A stretch of 64,000 nt of DNA, taken from assembly GCF_021474405.1 (NCBI RefSeq), contig NZ_JAKEIO010000010.1, positions 27,631 through 91,630 on the forward strand, in the 5' to 3' direction. Positions 17,963-26,278 of this stretch are shown here, in pieces. Under the pieces are notes generated by a model. It saw only the letters and a program-made list of their open reading frames with translations, was not told the DNA's origin and ran no database searches. Made by a program: the position numbers and the translations under genes. This DNA comes from [Streptosporangium] indianense. GTDB taxonomy: Bacteria > Actinomycetota > Actinomycetes > Streptomycetales > Streptomycetaceae. The first letter of the stretch is position 1. The number at the start of each line of letters is the position of its first letter.

Positions 17963-20668
17963 ATGAAGAAAGCCGCGAAGGCCGCGAAGGCCGCGAAGGC
18001 CGCGAAGGCCGCGATGGCCGAGATGGCCGAGATGGCGGAGAAGGCGGAGAAGGCAGTGAACGAGGGGGAGCATCCCGAGGTGCGCGCCGACGCGGCGCCC
18101 GGGCCGGCCGACGCGGCCGACGGCGTCTGGTCCGGCGACTGGGTCGCCGAGCGGCTCGGCGTCGAGCTCGCCGGCGACGACGCGCTGACCGGCCTGCTGG
18201 GGCTGGCGCTGCGCCGCAACCCCAAGCGGGCCCATCTGCTCGTGTCGAACGTGCTGGGCAAGCACGTCCCGCAGTCGCCGTCCGTCGTGTACGGCTACGG
18301 GTGGGAGCTCGGGCGCCGGGTGCGTGAGCTGCTGGGCGACGAGGACGCCCGCAGGGCCGTCGTCCTCGGCTACGCGGAGACCGCGACCGGCCTCGGCCAC
18401 TGTGTCGCCGACGGGCTGGGCCTCGCCCCCTACCTGCACTCCACCCGCCGCCCGGTCGCCGGTGTCGACGCGGCCGGCGGTTTCGAGGAGTCCCACTCCC
18501 ACGCGACCTCGCACCTGCTGCTGCCCGAGGACCCGGCCCTGCTCGCCGGTGACGGGCCGCTGGTCCTGGTCGACGACGAGTTCTCCACGGGCAACACGGT
18601 GCTGAACACCGTCCGTGACCTTCACGGACGGTATCCGCGGCGGCGGTACGTCGTGGTGGCGCTGGTGGACATGCGGTCGCCCGTCGACGCGGGGCGCCTC
18701 GCGGAATTCGCCGAGGAGATCGGAGCCCGGGTCGACCTGGTCACGGCGGCTTCGGGGACCGTGCGGCTGCCCGAGGGGGTGCTGGAGAAGGGGCAGGAGC
18801 TGGTGGGGCGGTACGAGGCGGAAAGTGCGGCGGAGGGTTCGTCGGCGGGTGCGGCGACGTCGGGGCCGTTCGCGCAGTTCCCCGCGCCCCCGAACAGCGG
18901 CGTTGCCGAGACGTCCCTTTCAGGGGCGCGGCAAACTGCGCGAACGGCCCCCACCGGCCCGCACCCGCACGACAACGGCACCGCCCCCCACGCCACCCGC
19001 ATCGACCTGCACTGGCCCGCCGGCCTTCCCGACGGGGGCCGACACGGCTTCACCCCCGCCCATCGGGAACGCCTGGAGGCCGCCCTCCCCGCGATGGCCC
19101 GCCGCCTGGCGCAGGCGCTGCCCCACGGCGCCCGCCGCGTCCACATCCTCGGCTTCGAGGAGCTGATGTACGCGCCGCTGAGGCTCGCCCGCGAGCTGGA
19201 GCGCGACACCGGCCTCGAGGTCCGCTACTCCACCACCACCCGCTCACCCGTCCTGGCCGTCGACGACCCCGGCTACGCCATACGCACCCGCCTCGCCTTC
19301 CCCGCCCACGACGACCCCGCCGACGGCCCCGGCGAGCGGTACGCCTACAACGTCGCGGGCGCCGGATTCGACGCCGTCGTCGCCGTCGTCGACTCGGCCG
19401 CGGACACGCCCGCCCTGCACGCGCCCGACGGTCTGCTGGCCCGCCTCGCCGCGCACACGCCGCGCGTCCTCCTCGCCGTCGTACCGTCGTACGCCCCCGA
19501 AAGGCCCTCCATGCTGCCCGAGCCCCTCCGCGGCCCCGACTTCTCCTCGTACGCGCCCGAGGAGGTCGGCTGGCTGCTCCAGGACCTCTCGGACGTGACC
19601 CTGGAGGCGCCGACCGAGGAGCGCGAGGAGGCGATCCAGAGCGGCGGCGCGCACTACGCGGAGTCGCTGCCCGTGGAGTACCAGCCCAGCGAGCAGTACC
19701 AGGCGCTGTTCCACGCCGCGCTGGACGACTCGGCGGCCCGCATCGCCCGGGCGGTCGGTGTCGTCACCGAGACCGTCCTCGCGGAGCGCTCCCCGCGTCC
19801 CGTCCTGGTCTCCCTGGCCCGCGCCGGCACCCCCGTCGGCATCCTGATGCGCCGCTGGGCCCAGCACCGGCACGGCCTCGACCTGCCGCACTACGCCGTG
19901 TCGATCGTCCGCGGCCGGGGCATCGACGCCAACGCCCTGCGCTGGCTCGCCGAGCACCACGACCCCCGGGACGTCGTCTTCGTCGACGGCTGGACCGGCA
20001 AGGGCGCCATCACCCGCGAACTCGCCCAGGCCCTGGAGGAGTTCGAGAAGTCCGACGGCATCGGCGGCTTCAGCGCCGAGATCGCGGTGCTGGCCGATCC
20101 GGGCTCCTGCGTGCGCACCTACGGCACCCGCGAGGACTTCCTCATCCCCTCCGCCTGCCTCAACTCCACCGTCTCCGGCCTGATCTCGCGGACCGTGCTG
20201 CGCGCGGACCTGGTCGGCCCGCACGACTTCCACGGCGCGAAGTTCTACCGCGAACTCGCCGCCACGGACGTCTCGGTGGCCTTCCTGGACGCCGTCGCCG
20301 CCCGCTTCCCGGAGGTCGCCGACGCGGCCTGCGCGCAGGCCAAGGAACTGCTGGCGACCGACCGCTCGCCCACCTGGGAGGGCTGGGCCGCCGTCGAGCG
20401 CATCAGCGAGGAGTACGGCATCCACGACGTGAACCTCGTCAAGCCCGGCGTCGGCGAGACCACCCGGGTCCTGCTGCGCCGCGTGCCCTGGAAGGTCCTG
20501 GCACGAGCCGGGGCGGGCAGCGACCTCGACCACGTGCGCCTGCTGGCCGAGCAGCGCGGCGTGCCCGTCGAGGAGGTCGACCGGCTTCCCTACACCTGCG
20601 TCGGGTTGATCCACCCGAAGTACACTCGCGGCGCGACCGGCGCCGACGGCAAGGCGGTGACCCTCTGA
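17963..20668 (+). CDS. Fused phosphoribosyltransferase / TRSP / StiP-type protein
   Basis: A 901-residue multidomain protein. Residues 1-32 are a lysine/alanine-rich repeat tract. Residues about 50-290 form a PRTase_2 domain whose PRPP loop is LVDDEFSTGNT near 202-212. A linker at about 300-330 is made by an inserted palindrome. The TRSP domain follows, with its name-giving TTTRSP near residue 425. The last 380 residues match the StiP/PRTase_1 family (VSLARAGTPVGILMRRWAQ, VDGWTGKGAI, CLNSTVSGLISRTVL). In many bacteria these are separate proteins; here they are fused. The predicted role is to attach ribose phosphate to a base-like precursor. It is coupled to the HAD gene by TGATG. Confidence 0.85.
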   Translation: MKKAAKAAKAAKAAKAAMAEMAEMAEKAEKAVNEGEHPEVRADAAPGPADAADGVWSGDWVAERLGVELAGDDALTGLLGLALRRNPKRAHLLVSNVLGKHVPQSPSVVYGYGWELGRRVRELLGDEDARRAVVLGYAETATGLGHCVADGLGLAPYLHSTRRPVAGVDAAGGFEESHSHATSHLLLPEDPALLAGDGPLVLVDDEFSTGNTVLNTVRDLHGRYPRRRYVVVALVDMRSPVDAGRLAEFAEEIGARVDLVTAASGTVRLPEGVLEKGQELVGRYEAESAAEGSSAGAATSGPFAQFPAPPNSGVAETSLSGARQTARTAPTGPHPHDNGTAPHATRIDLHWPAGLPDGGRHGFTPAHRERLEAALPAMARRLAQALPHGARRVHILGFEELMYAPLRLARELERDTGLEVRYSTTTRSPVLAVDDPGYAIRTRLAFPAHDDPADGPGERYAYNVAGAGFDAVVAVVDSAADTPALHAPDGLLARLAAHTPRVLLAVVPSYAPERPSMLPEPLRGPDFSSYAPEEVGWLLQDLSDVTLEAPTEEREEAIQSGGAHYAESLPVEYQPSEQYQALFHAALDDSAARIARAVGVVTETVLAERSPRPVLVSLARAGTPVGILMRRWAQHRHGLDLPHYAVSIVRGRGIDANALRWLAEHHDPRDVVFVDGWTGKGAITRELAQALEEFEKSDGIGGFSAEIAVLADPGSCVRTYGTREDFLIPSACLNSTVSGLISRTVLRADLVGPHDFHGAKFYRELAATDVSVAFLDAVAARFPEVADAACAQAKELLATDRSPTWEGWAAVERISEEYGIHDVNLVKPGVGETTRVLLRRVPWKVLARAGAGSDLDHVRLLAEQRGVPVEEVDRLPYTCVGLIHPKYTRGATGADGKAVTL
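17972..18016. repeat. 9-bp in-frame minisatellite (GCCGCGAAG)
   Basis: Four exact copies of GCCGCGAAG (17972-18007) and one degenerate copy encode repeated AAK/KAA at the N-terminus of the fused phosphoribosyltransferase. A second set of GATGGCCGA units follows. Confidence 0.85.
18862..18951. repeat. In-frame palindromic repeat insertion (REP-like)
   Basis: Two 29-base arms (18862-18890 and 18923-18951) pair with only two mismatches around a 32-base loop; the arm core is GCGCAGTTCCCCGCGCCCC. The element is exactly 90 bp, so it adds 30 codons without shifting frame, between the PRTase_2 and TRSP domains. Confidence 0.85.
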
Positions 20669-21477
20669 TGCCCGCGCTCGTCGCAAGCGACCTCGACCGC
20701 ACCCTCATCTACTCCGCCGCGGCCCTGGCCCTCACCATGCCGGACGCGCGGGCGCCCCGGCTGCTGTGCGTGGAGGTGCACGAGAGCAAGCCGCTGTCCT
20801 ACATGACGGAGACGGCGGCCCGGCTCCTCACCGAGCTGGGCGACGCGGCCGTGTTCGTGCCGACGACCACACGTACGCGCAAGCAGTACCTGCGCATCAA
20901 CCTGCCGGGCCCCGCGCCAAGGTACGCGATCTGCGCGAACGGCGGCCACCTCCTGGTGGACGGCGTCTCCGACCCCGACTGGCACGCGCAGGTCACCGCC
21001 CGGCTGGCCGACCAGTGCGCGCCCCTGGCCGAGGTGCAGGAGCATCTGCTGCGGACCGCCGACCCGGTCTGGGTGCGCAAGCACCGGGTCGCCGACGACC
21101 TCTTCGCCTACCTCGTCGTCGAGCGTGAACTGCTGCACGAGGACTGGGTGAAGGAACTCGCGGCGTGGGCGGAGAACCTCGGCTGGACCGTGTCCCTCCA
21201 GGGCCGCAAGATCTACGCCGTGCCGAAGCCGCTCACCAAGAGCGCGGCGATGCGGGAGGTCGCCCGGCGGACCGGGGCGGATCTCACCCTCGCCGCGGGC
21301 GACTCCCTGCTCGATACCGACCTGCTCCTCGCGGCGGACCGGGGCTGGCGGCCCGGCCACGGGGAGCTGGCCGACACCGGCTTCACGGCTCCCTCGATCA
21401 GGGTGCTTCCCGAGCGGGGCGTTCTCGCCGGGGAGCGGATCCTGCGGGAGTTTCTGGAGGCAGTGCGGGGCGCCTGA
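20668..21477 (+). CDS. HAD-superfamily hydrolase of the Ter biosynthetic module
   Basis: A 269-residue phosphatase-like protein. Motif I is SDLDRTLIY (nucleophile D8, acid/base D10), motif II SVLTT-type is PTTTRTRKQY, the lysine is in LTKSAAMREV and motif IV is AAGDSLLDTDLL. A C2-type cap lies between motifs I and IV. It starts inside the stop codon of the phosphoribosyltransferase, so the two are translationally coupled. I infer removal of a phosphate from the product of that enzyme. Its 3' end overlaps the convergent DedA gene by 80 bp. Confidence 0.87.
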   Translation: MPALVASDLDRTLIYSAAALALTMPDARAPRLLCVEVHESKPLSYMTETAARLLTELGDAAVFVPTTTRTRKQYLRINLPGPAPRYAICANGGHLLVDGVSDPDWHAQVTARLADQCAPLAEVQEHLLRTADPVWVRKHRVADDLFAYLVVERELLHEDWVKELAAWAENLGWTVSLQGRKIYAVPKPLTKSAAMREVARRTGADLTLAAGDSLLDTDLLLAADRGWRPGHGELADTGFTAPSIRVLPERGVLAGERILREFLEAVRGA

Positions 21478-22132
21478 GGACTCGGGTGTCCTGGTCGTCG
21501 TGCGGGTGCGGCGCCGCCGTGGCCGATCGCGCAGTTCCCCGCGCCCCTTCGGGGCGCTTCTCCTTGGGGCGCCGCAGGAGCCGCACCCCGACGAAGACCA
21601 CCACCGCCAGCGCCGCCACGGCCAGGACCACCTTGGAGTAGGCGGAGACGATGTCCGAGACCTGGTGCCAGTTGGCGCCGAGGAAGTAGCCGGAGAGGAC
21701 GAACGCCGTGTTCCAGATCGCGCTGCCCAGGGTCGTCAGGCCCAGGAACACCGGCAGGCGCATGCGTTCGACGCCCGCGGGCACGGAGATCAGGCTGCGG
21801 AAGATCGGGATCATCCGGCCGAAGAACACGGCCTTGGTGCCGTGCTTCAGGAACCAGGCCTCGGTCTTCTCGATGTCCGAGACCTTCACCAGCGGCAGCC
21901 GGGCCGCGATCGCCACCGTCCGGTCACGGCCGAGCAGCGCGCCGACGCCGTACAGCGCGAGCGCGCCGATCACCGAGCCGGCCGTCGTCCACAGCAGCAC
22001 GGCGAGCAGGCTCATCCGGCCGCTGCTCGCGGCGAACCCGGCGAGCGGCAGGATCACCTCGCTGGGCAGCGGCGGGAACAGGTTCTCCAGGGCGATGGCG
22101 AGACCGGCACCCGGCGCGCCCAGCGCGTCCAT
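21398..22132 (-). CDS. DedA family membrane protein with REP-extended tail
   Basis: A 244-residue DedA/VTT-domain protein, a family of flippases and proton-dependent transporters. The core shows ENLFPPLPSEVILPLAG, the conserved FxGRxIPxxRxxxxxxAG as FFGRMIPIFRSLISVPAG, and GYFLGANWHQV. The core ends near residue 190; the last 55 residues are charged and come from a palindromic repeat (21525-21557) read through in frame, and from overlap with the HAD gene. The usual N-terminal extension (QWVNDLMDALG) is encoded upstream but has no in-frame start codon, so the ATG at 22132 is used by default; a nearby ATG with better context (22171 region) is in another frame. Confidence 0.82.
   Translation of the reverse strand: MDALGAPGAGLAIALENLFPPLPSEVILPLAGFAASSGRMSLLAVLLWTTAGSVIGALALYGVGALLGRDRTVAIAARLPLVKVSDIEKTEAWFLKHGTKAVFFGRMIPIFRSLISVPAGVERMRLPVFLGLTTLGSAIWNTAFVLSGYFLGANWHQVSDIVSAYSKVVLAVAALAVVVFVGVRLLRRPKEKRPEGARGTARSATAAPHPHDDQDTRVLRRPALPPETPAGSAPRRERPAREAP
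21525..21557. repeat. REP-like palindrome in the DedA tail
   Basis: It has the same GCGCAGTTCCCCGCGCCCC core as the element at 18862, followed by TTCGGGGCGC to close a short hairpin. It lies in the coding overlap of HAD-side DNA and DedA. Confidence 0.7.
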
Positions 22133-22237
22133 CAGGTCGTTGACCCACTGCGGCCCGGCCGTCCGCTGCGATGGCTGTCATGCCGCCACGCTAGGGAACC
22201 GAAGCTGAAGGGTTCCTGAGGAAACGGGACAGCCGCG

Positions 22238-22444
22238 TCAGCCGCAGCAGCCGCCTCCGCAGCAGCCGCCGCCCGAGCGTGGTGCGGGGGCCGGGGCGGA
22301 GCCGCCGACCGCGACGGTGGAGAGGAGCTTCACGGTGTCGTCGTGGCCTGACGGGCAGGCCGCCGGCTCGGAGGACTCGGCCATCGGACGGCTCAGTTCG
22401 AAGGTGTCGCCGCAGGTCCGGCAGCGGTACTCGTAGCGAGGCAT
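22238..22444 (-). CDS. FmdB-type zinc ribbon protein
   Basis: A 68-residue regulatory-type small protein. The zinc ribbon is YEYRCRTCGDTFE plus ACPSGHDD (CxxC and CxxxH/D). The C-terminus is glycine/cysteine rich (GGGCCGGGCCG), which may add metal sites. FmdB-like proteins are frequent solitary genes in Streptomyces and their role is unknown. It is divergent from the PBP gene. Confidence 0.82.
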   Translation of the reverse strand: MPRYEYRCRTCGDTFELSRPMAESSEPAACPSGHDDTVKLLSTVAVGGSAPAPAPRSGGGCCGGGCCG

Positions 22445-22571
22445 GAGGACAGGTTAATCCGCGCCCACGTAAATGCCGCCTTTCGCGAATCTTTTGGCCG
22501 CCGTTGCCGTACCGGTGTGGAGGACCTGTAAAAGCCGCTGATAACTTTCGAACGCGCGAGGAGCCGAACAG

Positions 22572-24851
22572 GTGGGGGATGACGAGGGATCGCTGCCGTC
22601 GACCACTGCAGCCAAGCCCTTCCGCGCGAGCACCACCGTAAGCGGGGAGGGAGACACAGCCGTGTCGAAGGCTGGGCGGGAACCGGACGAGACCATGCAG
22701 TTGAAGGTCCCCGACTCCGTGGCCGCGGACGAGACCATGATGTTGCGCGTCGTCGGGGCGACCGGGAACGACAAGGCGGACACGGCGTCCGGCGCGGCGA
22801 AGGACGGGAGCGCACCGGACAGATCGCGCCGGCGGCGCAGGGCCCCGCGGCCCTCCCCCCTGAGCCGTCTCACCGCCACCGCCCCCGGGCTGCCCCGGCT
22901 CGCCGCCCGCCTCGCGGCCGAGGCCCGCCGCCTTCGGCCCCGCTACCCGCACGCCGACCGCACCGGCTGGCGCCGCTGGGCGCCCTCCTGGCGGCAATGG
23001 CTCGGTGCCGCGGCGACGCTCACCGGCCTGATCGTCGTCCTCCTGGGCTCCGCCTACGCCGCCACCGACATCCCGGAGAACCTCAACTCCTACGCGACCC
23101 AGCAGGACAACGTCTACTTCTGGTCCGACGGGACGCCCATGGCCCGCACCGGCTGGGTACGGCGGCAGGCGATGCCGCTGAAGGACATACCCGAGGACGT
23201 CCGCGGGGCGGTGCTGGCGGCGGAGAACGCGAGCTTCTACAGCGACCCCGGCATATCCTTCAGCGGCCTCACCCGGGCCCTGTGGCGCACGCTGGGCCAG
23301 GGGGAGACCCAGGGCGGCTCCACCATCACCCAGCAGTACGTCAAGAACGTCTACCTCAACCAGGACCGCTCGGTCGGCCGCAAGTTCACCGAGGCGATGC
23401 TCGCCCTCAAGCTCGACAACGAGATGAGCAAGGACGACATTCTGGAGGGCTACCTCAACACCAGCTGGTTCGGCCGCGGCACCTACGGCATCCAGCGCGC
23501 CGCCCAGGCCTACTACGGCAAGGACGTCGGCGAACTCGATGCAGGCGAGGCCGCCTTCCTCGCCTCCCTCCTCAAGGGCGCCTCGCTCTACGACCCGTCC
23601 GTGAGCAAGGCCAACCACGACCGGGCGGTGGAGCGCTGGTCCTGGATCCTCGACCGCATGGTCGACACCGGCGCGCTGTCGAAGTCGGAGCGCGCCCGGT
23701 ACAAGGACTTCCCCGAGCCGCTGAAGCGGGCGCCAGGTTACGACACCGGCAAGCAGAGCGACTACCTGGTGGAACTGGCCGCCCAGTACGCCAAGAAGGC
23801 GGCGCACCTGACGGCCAGGGAGTTCGACCTCGGTGGCTACCAGATCTACACGACCTTCGACCGCAAGCAGGAGACCGCGCTCACCGACGCCGTGAACACG
23901 GCCCGCAAGAAGGCGCGCAAGGACCATCCGGGCAAGGCGAAGGCCCTGCACTTCGGGGCCTCCTCGGTGGCCGCCGACGGGCGCATCCTCGCCGTCCACG
24001 GCGGCCCCGACCACCGCGAGCAGGGCTACAACGAGTCGAACGCGACCACCGTCCCCGCCGGTTCGGCCTTCCAGCCGTTCGTCTACGCCGCCGCCCTGGA
24101 GAACGGCGTGCACACGACCCGGGACGGCGCCGCGACCGAGGTCACCCCGCAGACGCTCTACGACGGGGACGACGGCATCGCCGTGCGGACACCCGAGGGC
24201 CCCTACTGGGACCGCGGCGGCAAGCAGGTCACCTCCCGCAACGACGGCGGGAAGTCCTACGGTCGGATCGGCCTCGGCCGGGCGCTCGCCCTGTCGGTGA
24301 ACACGCCGTTCATGCAGCTCGGCATGGACACCGGCCTGGACACGGTGCGGGCGACCGCCCAGCGGGCCGGCCTGCTCCCCTCCAGCTTCGGCCCGCAGGT
24401 GCCCGCGATGTCCCTGGGCAGTGCCACGCCCAGCGCGATCCGCATGGCGAGCGGGTACGCCACGTTCGCCGCCGCCGGCAAGCACGTCGAGCCGTACTCG
24501 GTGGCCCGGATCACCCGCAACGGCTCCGCGGTCGAGCTGACCAGGCCCGCGTCCCGCCGCGCGGTGAAGGCGTCCGTCGCCGAGGCGGTCCAGTCCGCAC
24601 TCCGGGACGCCTTCCGCGCCGCCCGCCCGGGCGCGGCCGCGACCGTCCCGGTGGCCGGGAAGGCAGGCACCACGCAGGACGACACCGCCGCCTGGTACGT
24701 CGGCACCGCCAACTCCGTGTCGACGGCCGTGGTGGCCTACCGCATCGACCTCACCAAGAGCCTCGAACCACTGCCCCTGGACGGGATCGCGGGGACTCCC
24801 GGCGACAGCGTCCCCTACCGCATATGGTCCGGTGCCCGAGGCATCGGCTGA
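22572..24851 (+). CDS. Class A penicillin-binding protein with atypical transpeptidase motif
   Basis: A 759-residue bifunctional peptidoglycan synthase. A cytoplasmic basic N-terminus contains two DETMxL motifs of the kind phosphorylated and read by FHA domains (PDETMQLKV, ADETMMLRV). A TM helix spans about 142-165. The GT51 glycosyltransferase domain has AAENASFYSDPG, GGSTITQQYVKN and RKFTEAMLALKL. The transpeptidase domain has SVNTPF (SxN) and KAGTTQDDTAAW (KTG variant), but the SxxK position reads PAGSAFQPFVY, so the catalytic lysine appears to be Gln. The GTG at 22572 follows GAGGAG; a GTG at 22662 with GGGAGGGA is a real alternative. It is followed by two exported wall-related genes. Confidence 0.88.
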   Translation: MGDDEGSLPSTTAAKPFRASTTVSGEGDTAVSKAGREPDETMQLKVPDSVAADETMMLRVVGATGNDKADTASGAAKDGSAPDRSRRRRRAPRPSPLSRLTATAPGLPRLAARLAAEARRLRPRYPHADRTGWRRWAPSWRQWLGAAATLTGLIVVLLGSAYAATDIPENLNSYATQQDNVYFWSDGTPMARTGWVRRQAMPLKDIPEDVRGAVLAAENASFYSDPGISFSGLTRALWRTLGQGETQGGSTITQQYVKNVYLNQDRSVGRKFTEAMLALKLDNEMSKDDILEGYLNTSWFGRGTYGIQRAAQAYYGKDVGELDAGEAAFLASLLKGASLYDPSVSKANHDRAVERWSWILDRMVDTGALSKSERARYKDFPEPLKRAPGYDTGKQSDYLVELAAQYAKKAAHLTAREFDLGGYQIYTTFDRKQETALTDAVNTARKKARKDHPGKAKALHFGASSVAADGRILAVHGGPDHREQGYNESNATTVPAGSAFQPFVYAAALENGVHTTRDGAATEVTPQTLYDGDDGIAVRTPEGPYWDRGGKQVTSRNDGGKSYGRIGLGRALALSVNTPFMQLGMDTGLDTVRATAQRAGLLPSSFGPQVPAMSLGSATPSAIRMASGYATFAAAGKHVEPYSVARITRNGSAVELTRPASRRAVKASVAEAVQSALRDAFRAARPGAAATVPVAGKAGTTQDDTAAWYVGTANSVSTAVVAYRIDLTKSLEPLPLDGIAGTPGDSVPYRIWSGARGIG

Positions 24852-24894
24852 CCGAGCCCGATCCCCTCTTGCCCCCTCGCAGAATGAGCCGCGC

Positions 24895-26172
24895 ATGAAA
24901 CAGCCGTCCGGCCGCCGCCGTCGATCCCCCGCACCCCGCCGCGCCACGCCCCCGCGGGTGCTCACACTGGCGGCCCTCCTGGTCGTGGCGTCCCTGGTCG
25001 GCGGCTACATGGTGCTGACCCGCTCGGACTCCACCACCCCGACCGCCTCGTCCGGCGCCCGCAAGGACACCCCCGCGAAGCGGGACGAGGAGCCCCGGTG
25101 GGACGGCAGGACGAAGGTCCTCGGGGACGGCTCGACGTCGTACACCGGCCCGCAGAAAGGGCAGTTGAAGCCGGTACCGCTCAAGCCGGGTGAGAAGCCG
25201 CCCCAGTTCGTGGTCTTCTCCTGGGACGGCGCGCTGCAGGGCGACGACGGGCTCTTCTCGCACTACCAGGAGCTGGCGGCGGAATACGACGCCCACATGA
25301 CCTTCTTCCTCACCGGCATCTACCTGCTGCCCAAGGCCAAGAAGGAGCTCTACGCGCCGCCTCAGCACGCCAAGGGCTCGGCGGCCATCAGCTTCGCCAC
25401 CGACGAGCACATCCGCACCACGCTGGAGCAGCTCGGCAAGGCGTGGCAGGGCGGGAACGAGATCGGCACCCACTTCAACGGCCACTTCTGCGGCAAGAAG
25501 GGCGGCGGCGACTGGAGCGTCGAGGAGTGGAAGAGCGAGATCGACCAGTTCTACGCCTTCACCGAGAAGTGGAAGACCAACACCGGCTTCACGGACCTCG
25601 CCCCCCTGCCGTTCGACGTCAGGAAGGAGGTCACGGGCGGCCGCGCGCCCTGCCTCGAGGGCCAGAAGAACCTGCTGACGGCCGCCAAGGACTACAAGTG
25701 GCGCTACGACGCCAGCTCCGCGGGCGACTTCCAGATATGGCCCGGCAAGAAGGACGGCATCTGGGACTTCCCGCTGCAGATGCTCCCGTACGAGGGCGGC
25801 AAGTACCAGGGCCTCTCGATGGACTTCAACTTCCTCTACAACCAGTCCGAGGGGGAGACCGAGGGCGACCCGGCGAAGTACCCCGAGTGGGAGGAGCAGA
25901 CCGTCGCCTCCTACATGTCCGGCTTCAACCGCGTGTACTACGGCAGCCGGGCCCCGCTGTTCATCGGCAACCACTTCGAGGACTGGAACGGCGGCATCTA
26001 CATGCGGGCCGTCGACCGGGTCGTCAAGGACATCTGCACCAAGAAGGGCGTCAAGTGCGTGTCCTTCCGGGAACTGGCCGACTGGCTCGACGTGCAGAAG
26101 CCCGCGACCTTGCAGCGGCTGCGCGGTCTGGACCCGGCGCAGTCGCCCGACTGGTCGACAGTCGTGAAGTGA
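24895..26172 (+). CDS. Exported NodB-like polysaccharide deacetylase homologue
   Basis: A 425-residue protein with a basic N-terminus and one TM or signal segment (about residues 23-42), so it is on the outside of the membrane. The NodB-type fold shows FVVFSWDGALQGDDG where TFDDG is expected and GTHFNGHFCG as the metal-binding HxxxH. The SWDG form keeps the metal aspartate but replaces the catalytic-base aspartate by Trp. The C-terminus has IGNHFEDWNGG. It sits 43 bp after the PBP, which points to a wall or surface polymer target. Activity is doubtful; binding is possible. Confidence 0.72.
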   Translation: MKQPSGRRRRSPAPRRATPPRVLTLAALLVVASLVGGYMVLTRSDSTTPTASSGARKDTPAKRDEEPRWDGRTKVLGDGSTSYTGPQKGQLKPVPLKPGEKPPQFVVFSWDGALQGDDGLFSHYQELAAEYDAHMTFFLTGIYLLPKAKKELYAPPQHAKGSAAISFATDEHIRTTLEQLGKAWQGGNEIGTHFNGHFCGKKGGGDWSVEEWKSEIDQFYAFTEKWKTNTGFTDLAPLPFDVRKEVTGGRAPCLEGQKNLLTAAKDYKWRYDASSAGDFQIWPGKKDGIWDFPLQMLPYEGGKYQGLSMDFNFLYNQSEGETEGDPAKYPEWEEQTVASYMSGFNRVYYGSRAPLFIGNHFEDWNGGIYMRAVDRVVKDICTKKGVKCVSFRELADWLDVQKPATLQRLRGLDPAQSPDWSTVVK

Positions 26173-26237
26173 TCACGCCAAAGTAACGGCGGCAGCACCC
26201 TTCACAGAAGCCCCACACTCCATGCGAAGATCTCGTA

Positions 26238-26260
26238 CCCCGGCACCTCTTTGGCCGGGG
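26238..26260 (+). promoter_or_regulatory. Leader hairpin before the amidase gene
   Basis: A 7-bp stem CCCCGGC/GCCGGGG with a 9-base loop ends 18 bases before the GTG start. It could affect translation or transcript stability. Confidence 0.35.
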
Positions 26261-26278
26261 CAAGAGGGGAAAACACCA

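Noticed and set aside
22191..24965. Long minus-strand open frame opposite the PBP gene
   Set aside because: Antisense shadow of a clear PBP gene; no recognisable domains and it would cross the FmdB gene.
26173..26278. ydaO (c-di-AMP) riboswitch before the secreted amidase
   Set aside because: Such leaders often control wall hydrolases, but the gap is only about 106 bases and the conserved ydaO core sequences are not present.
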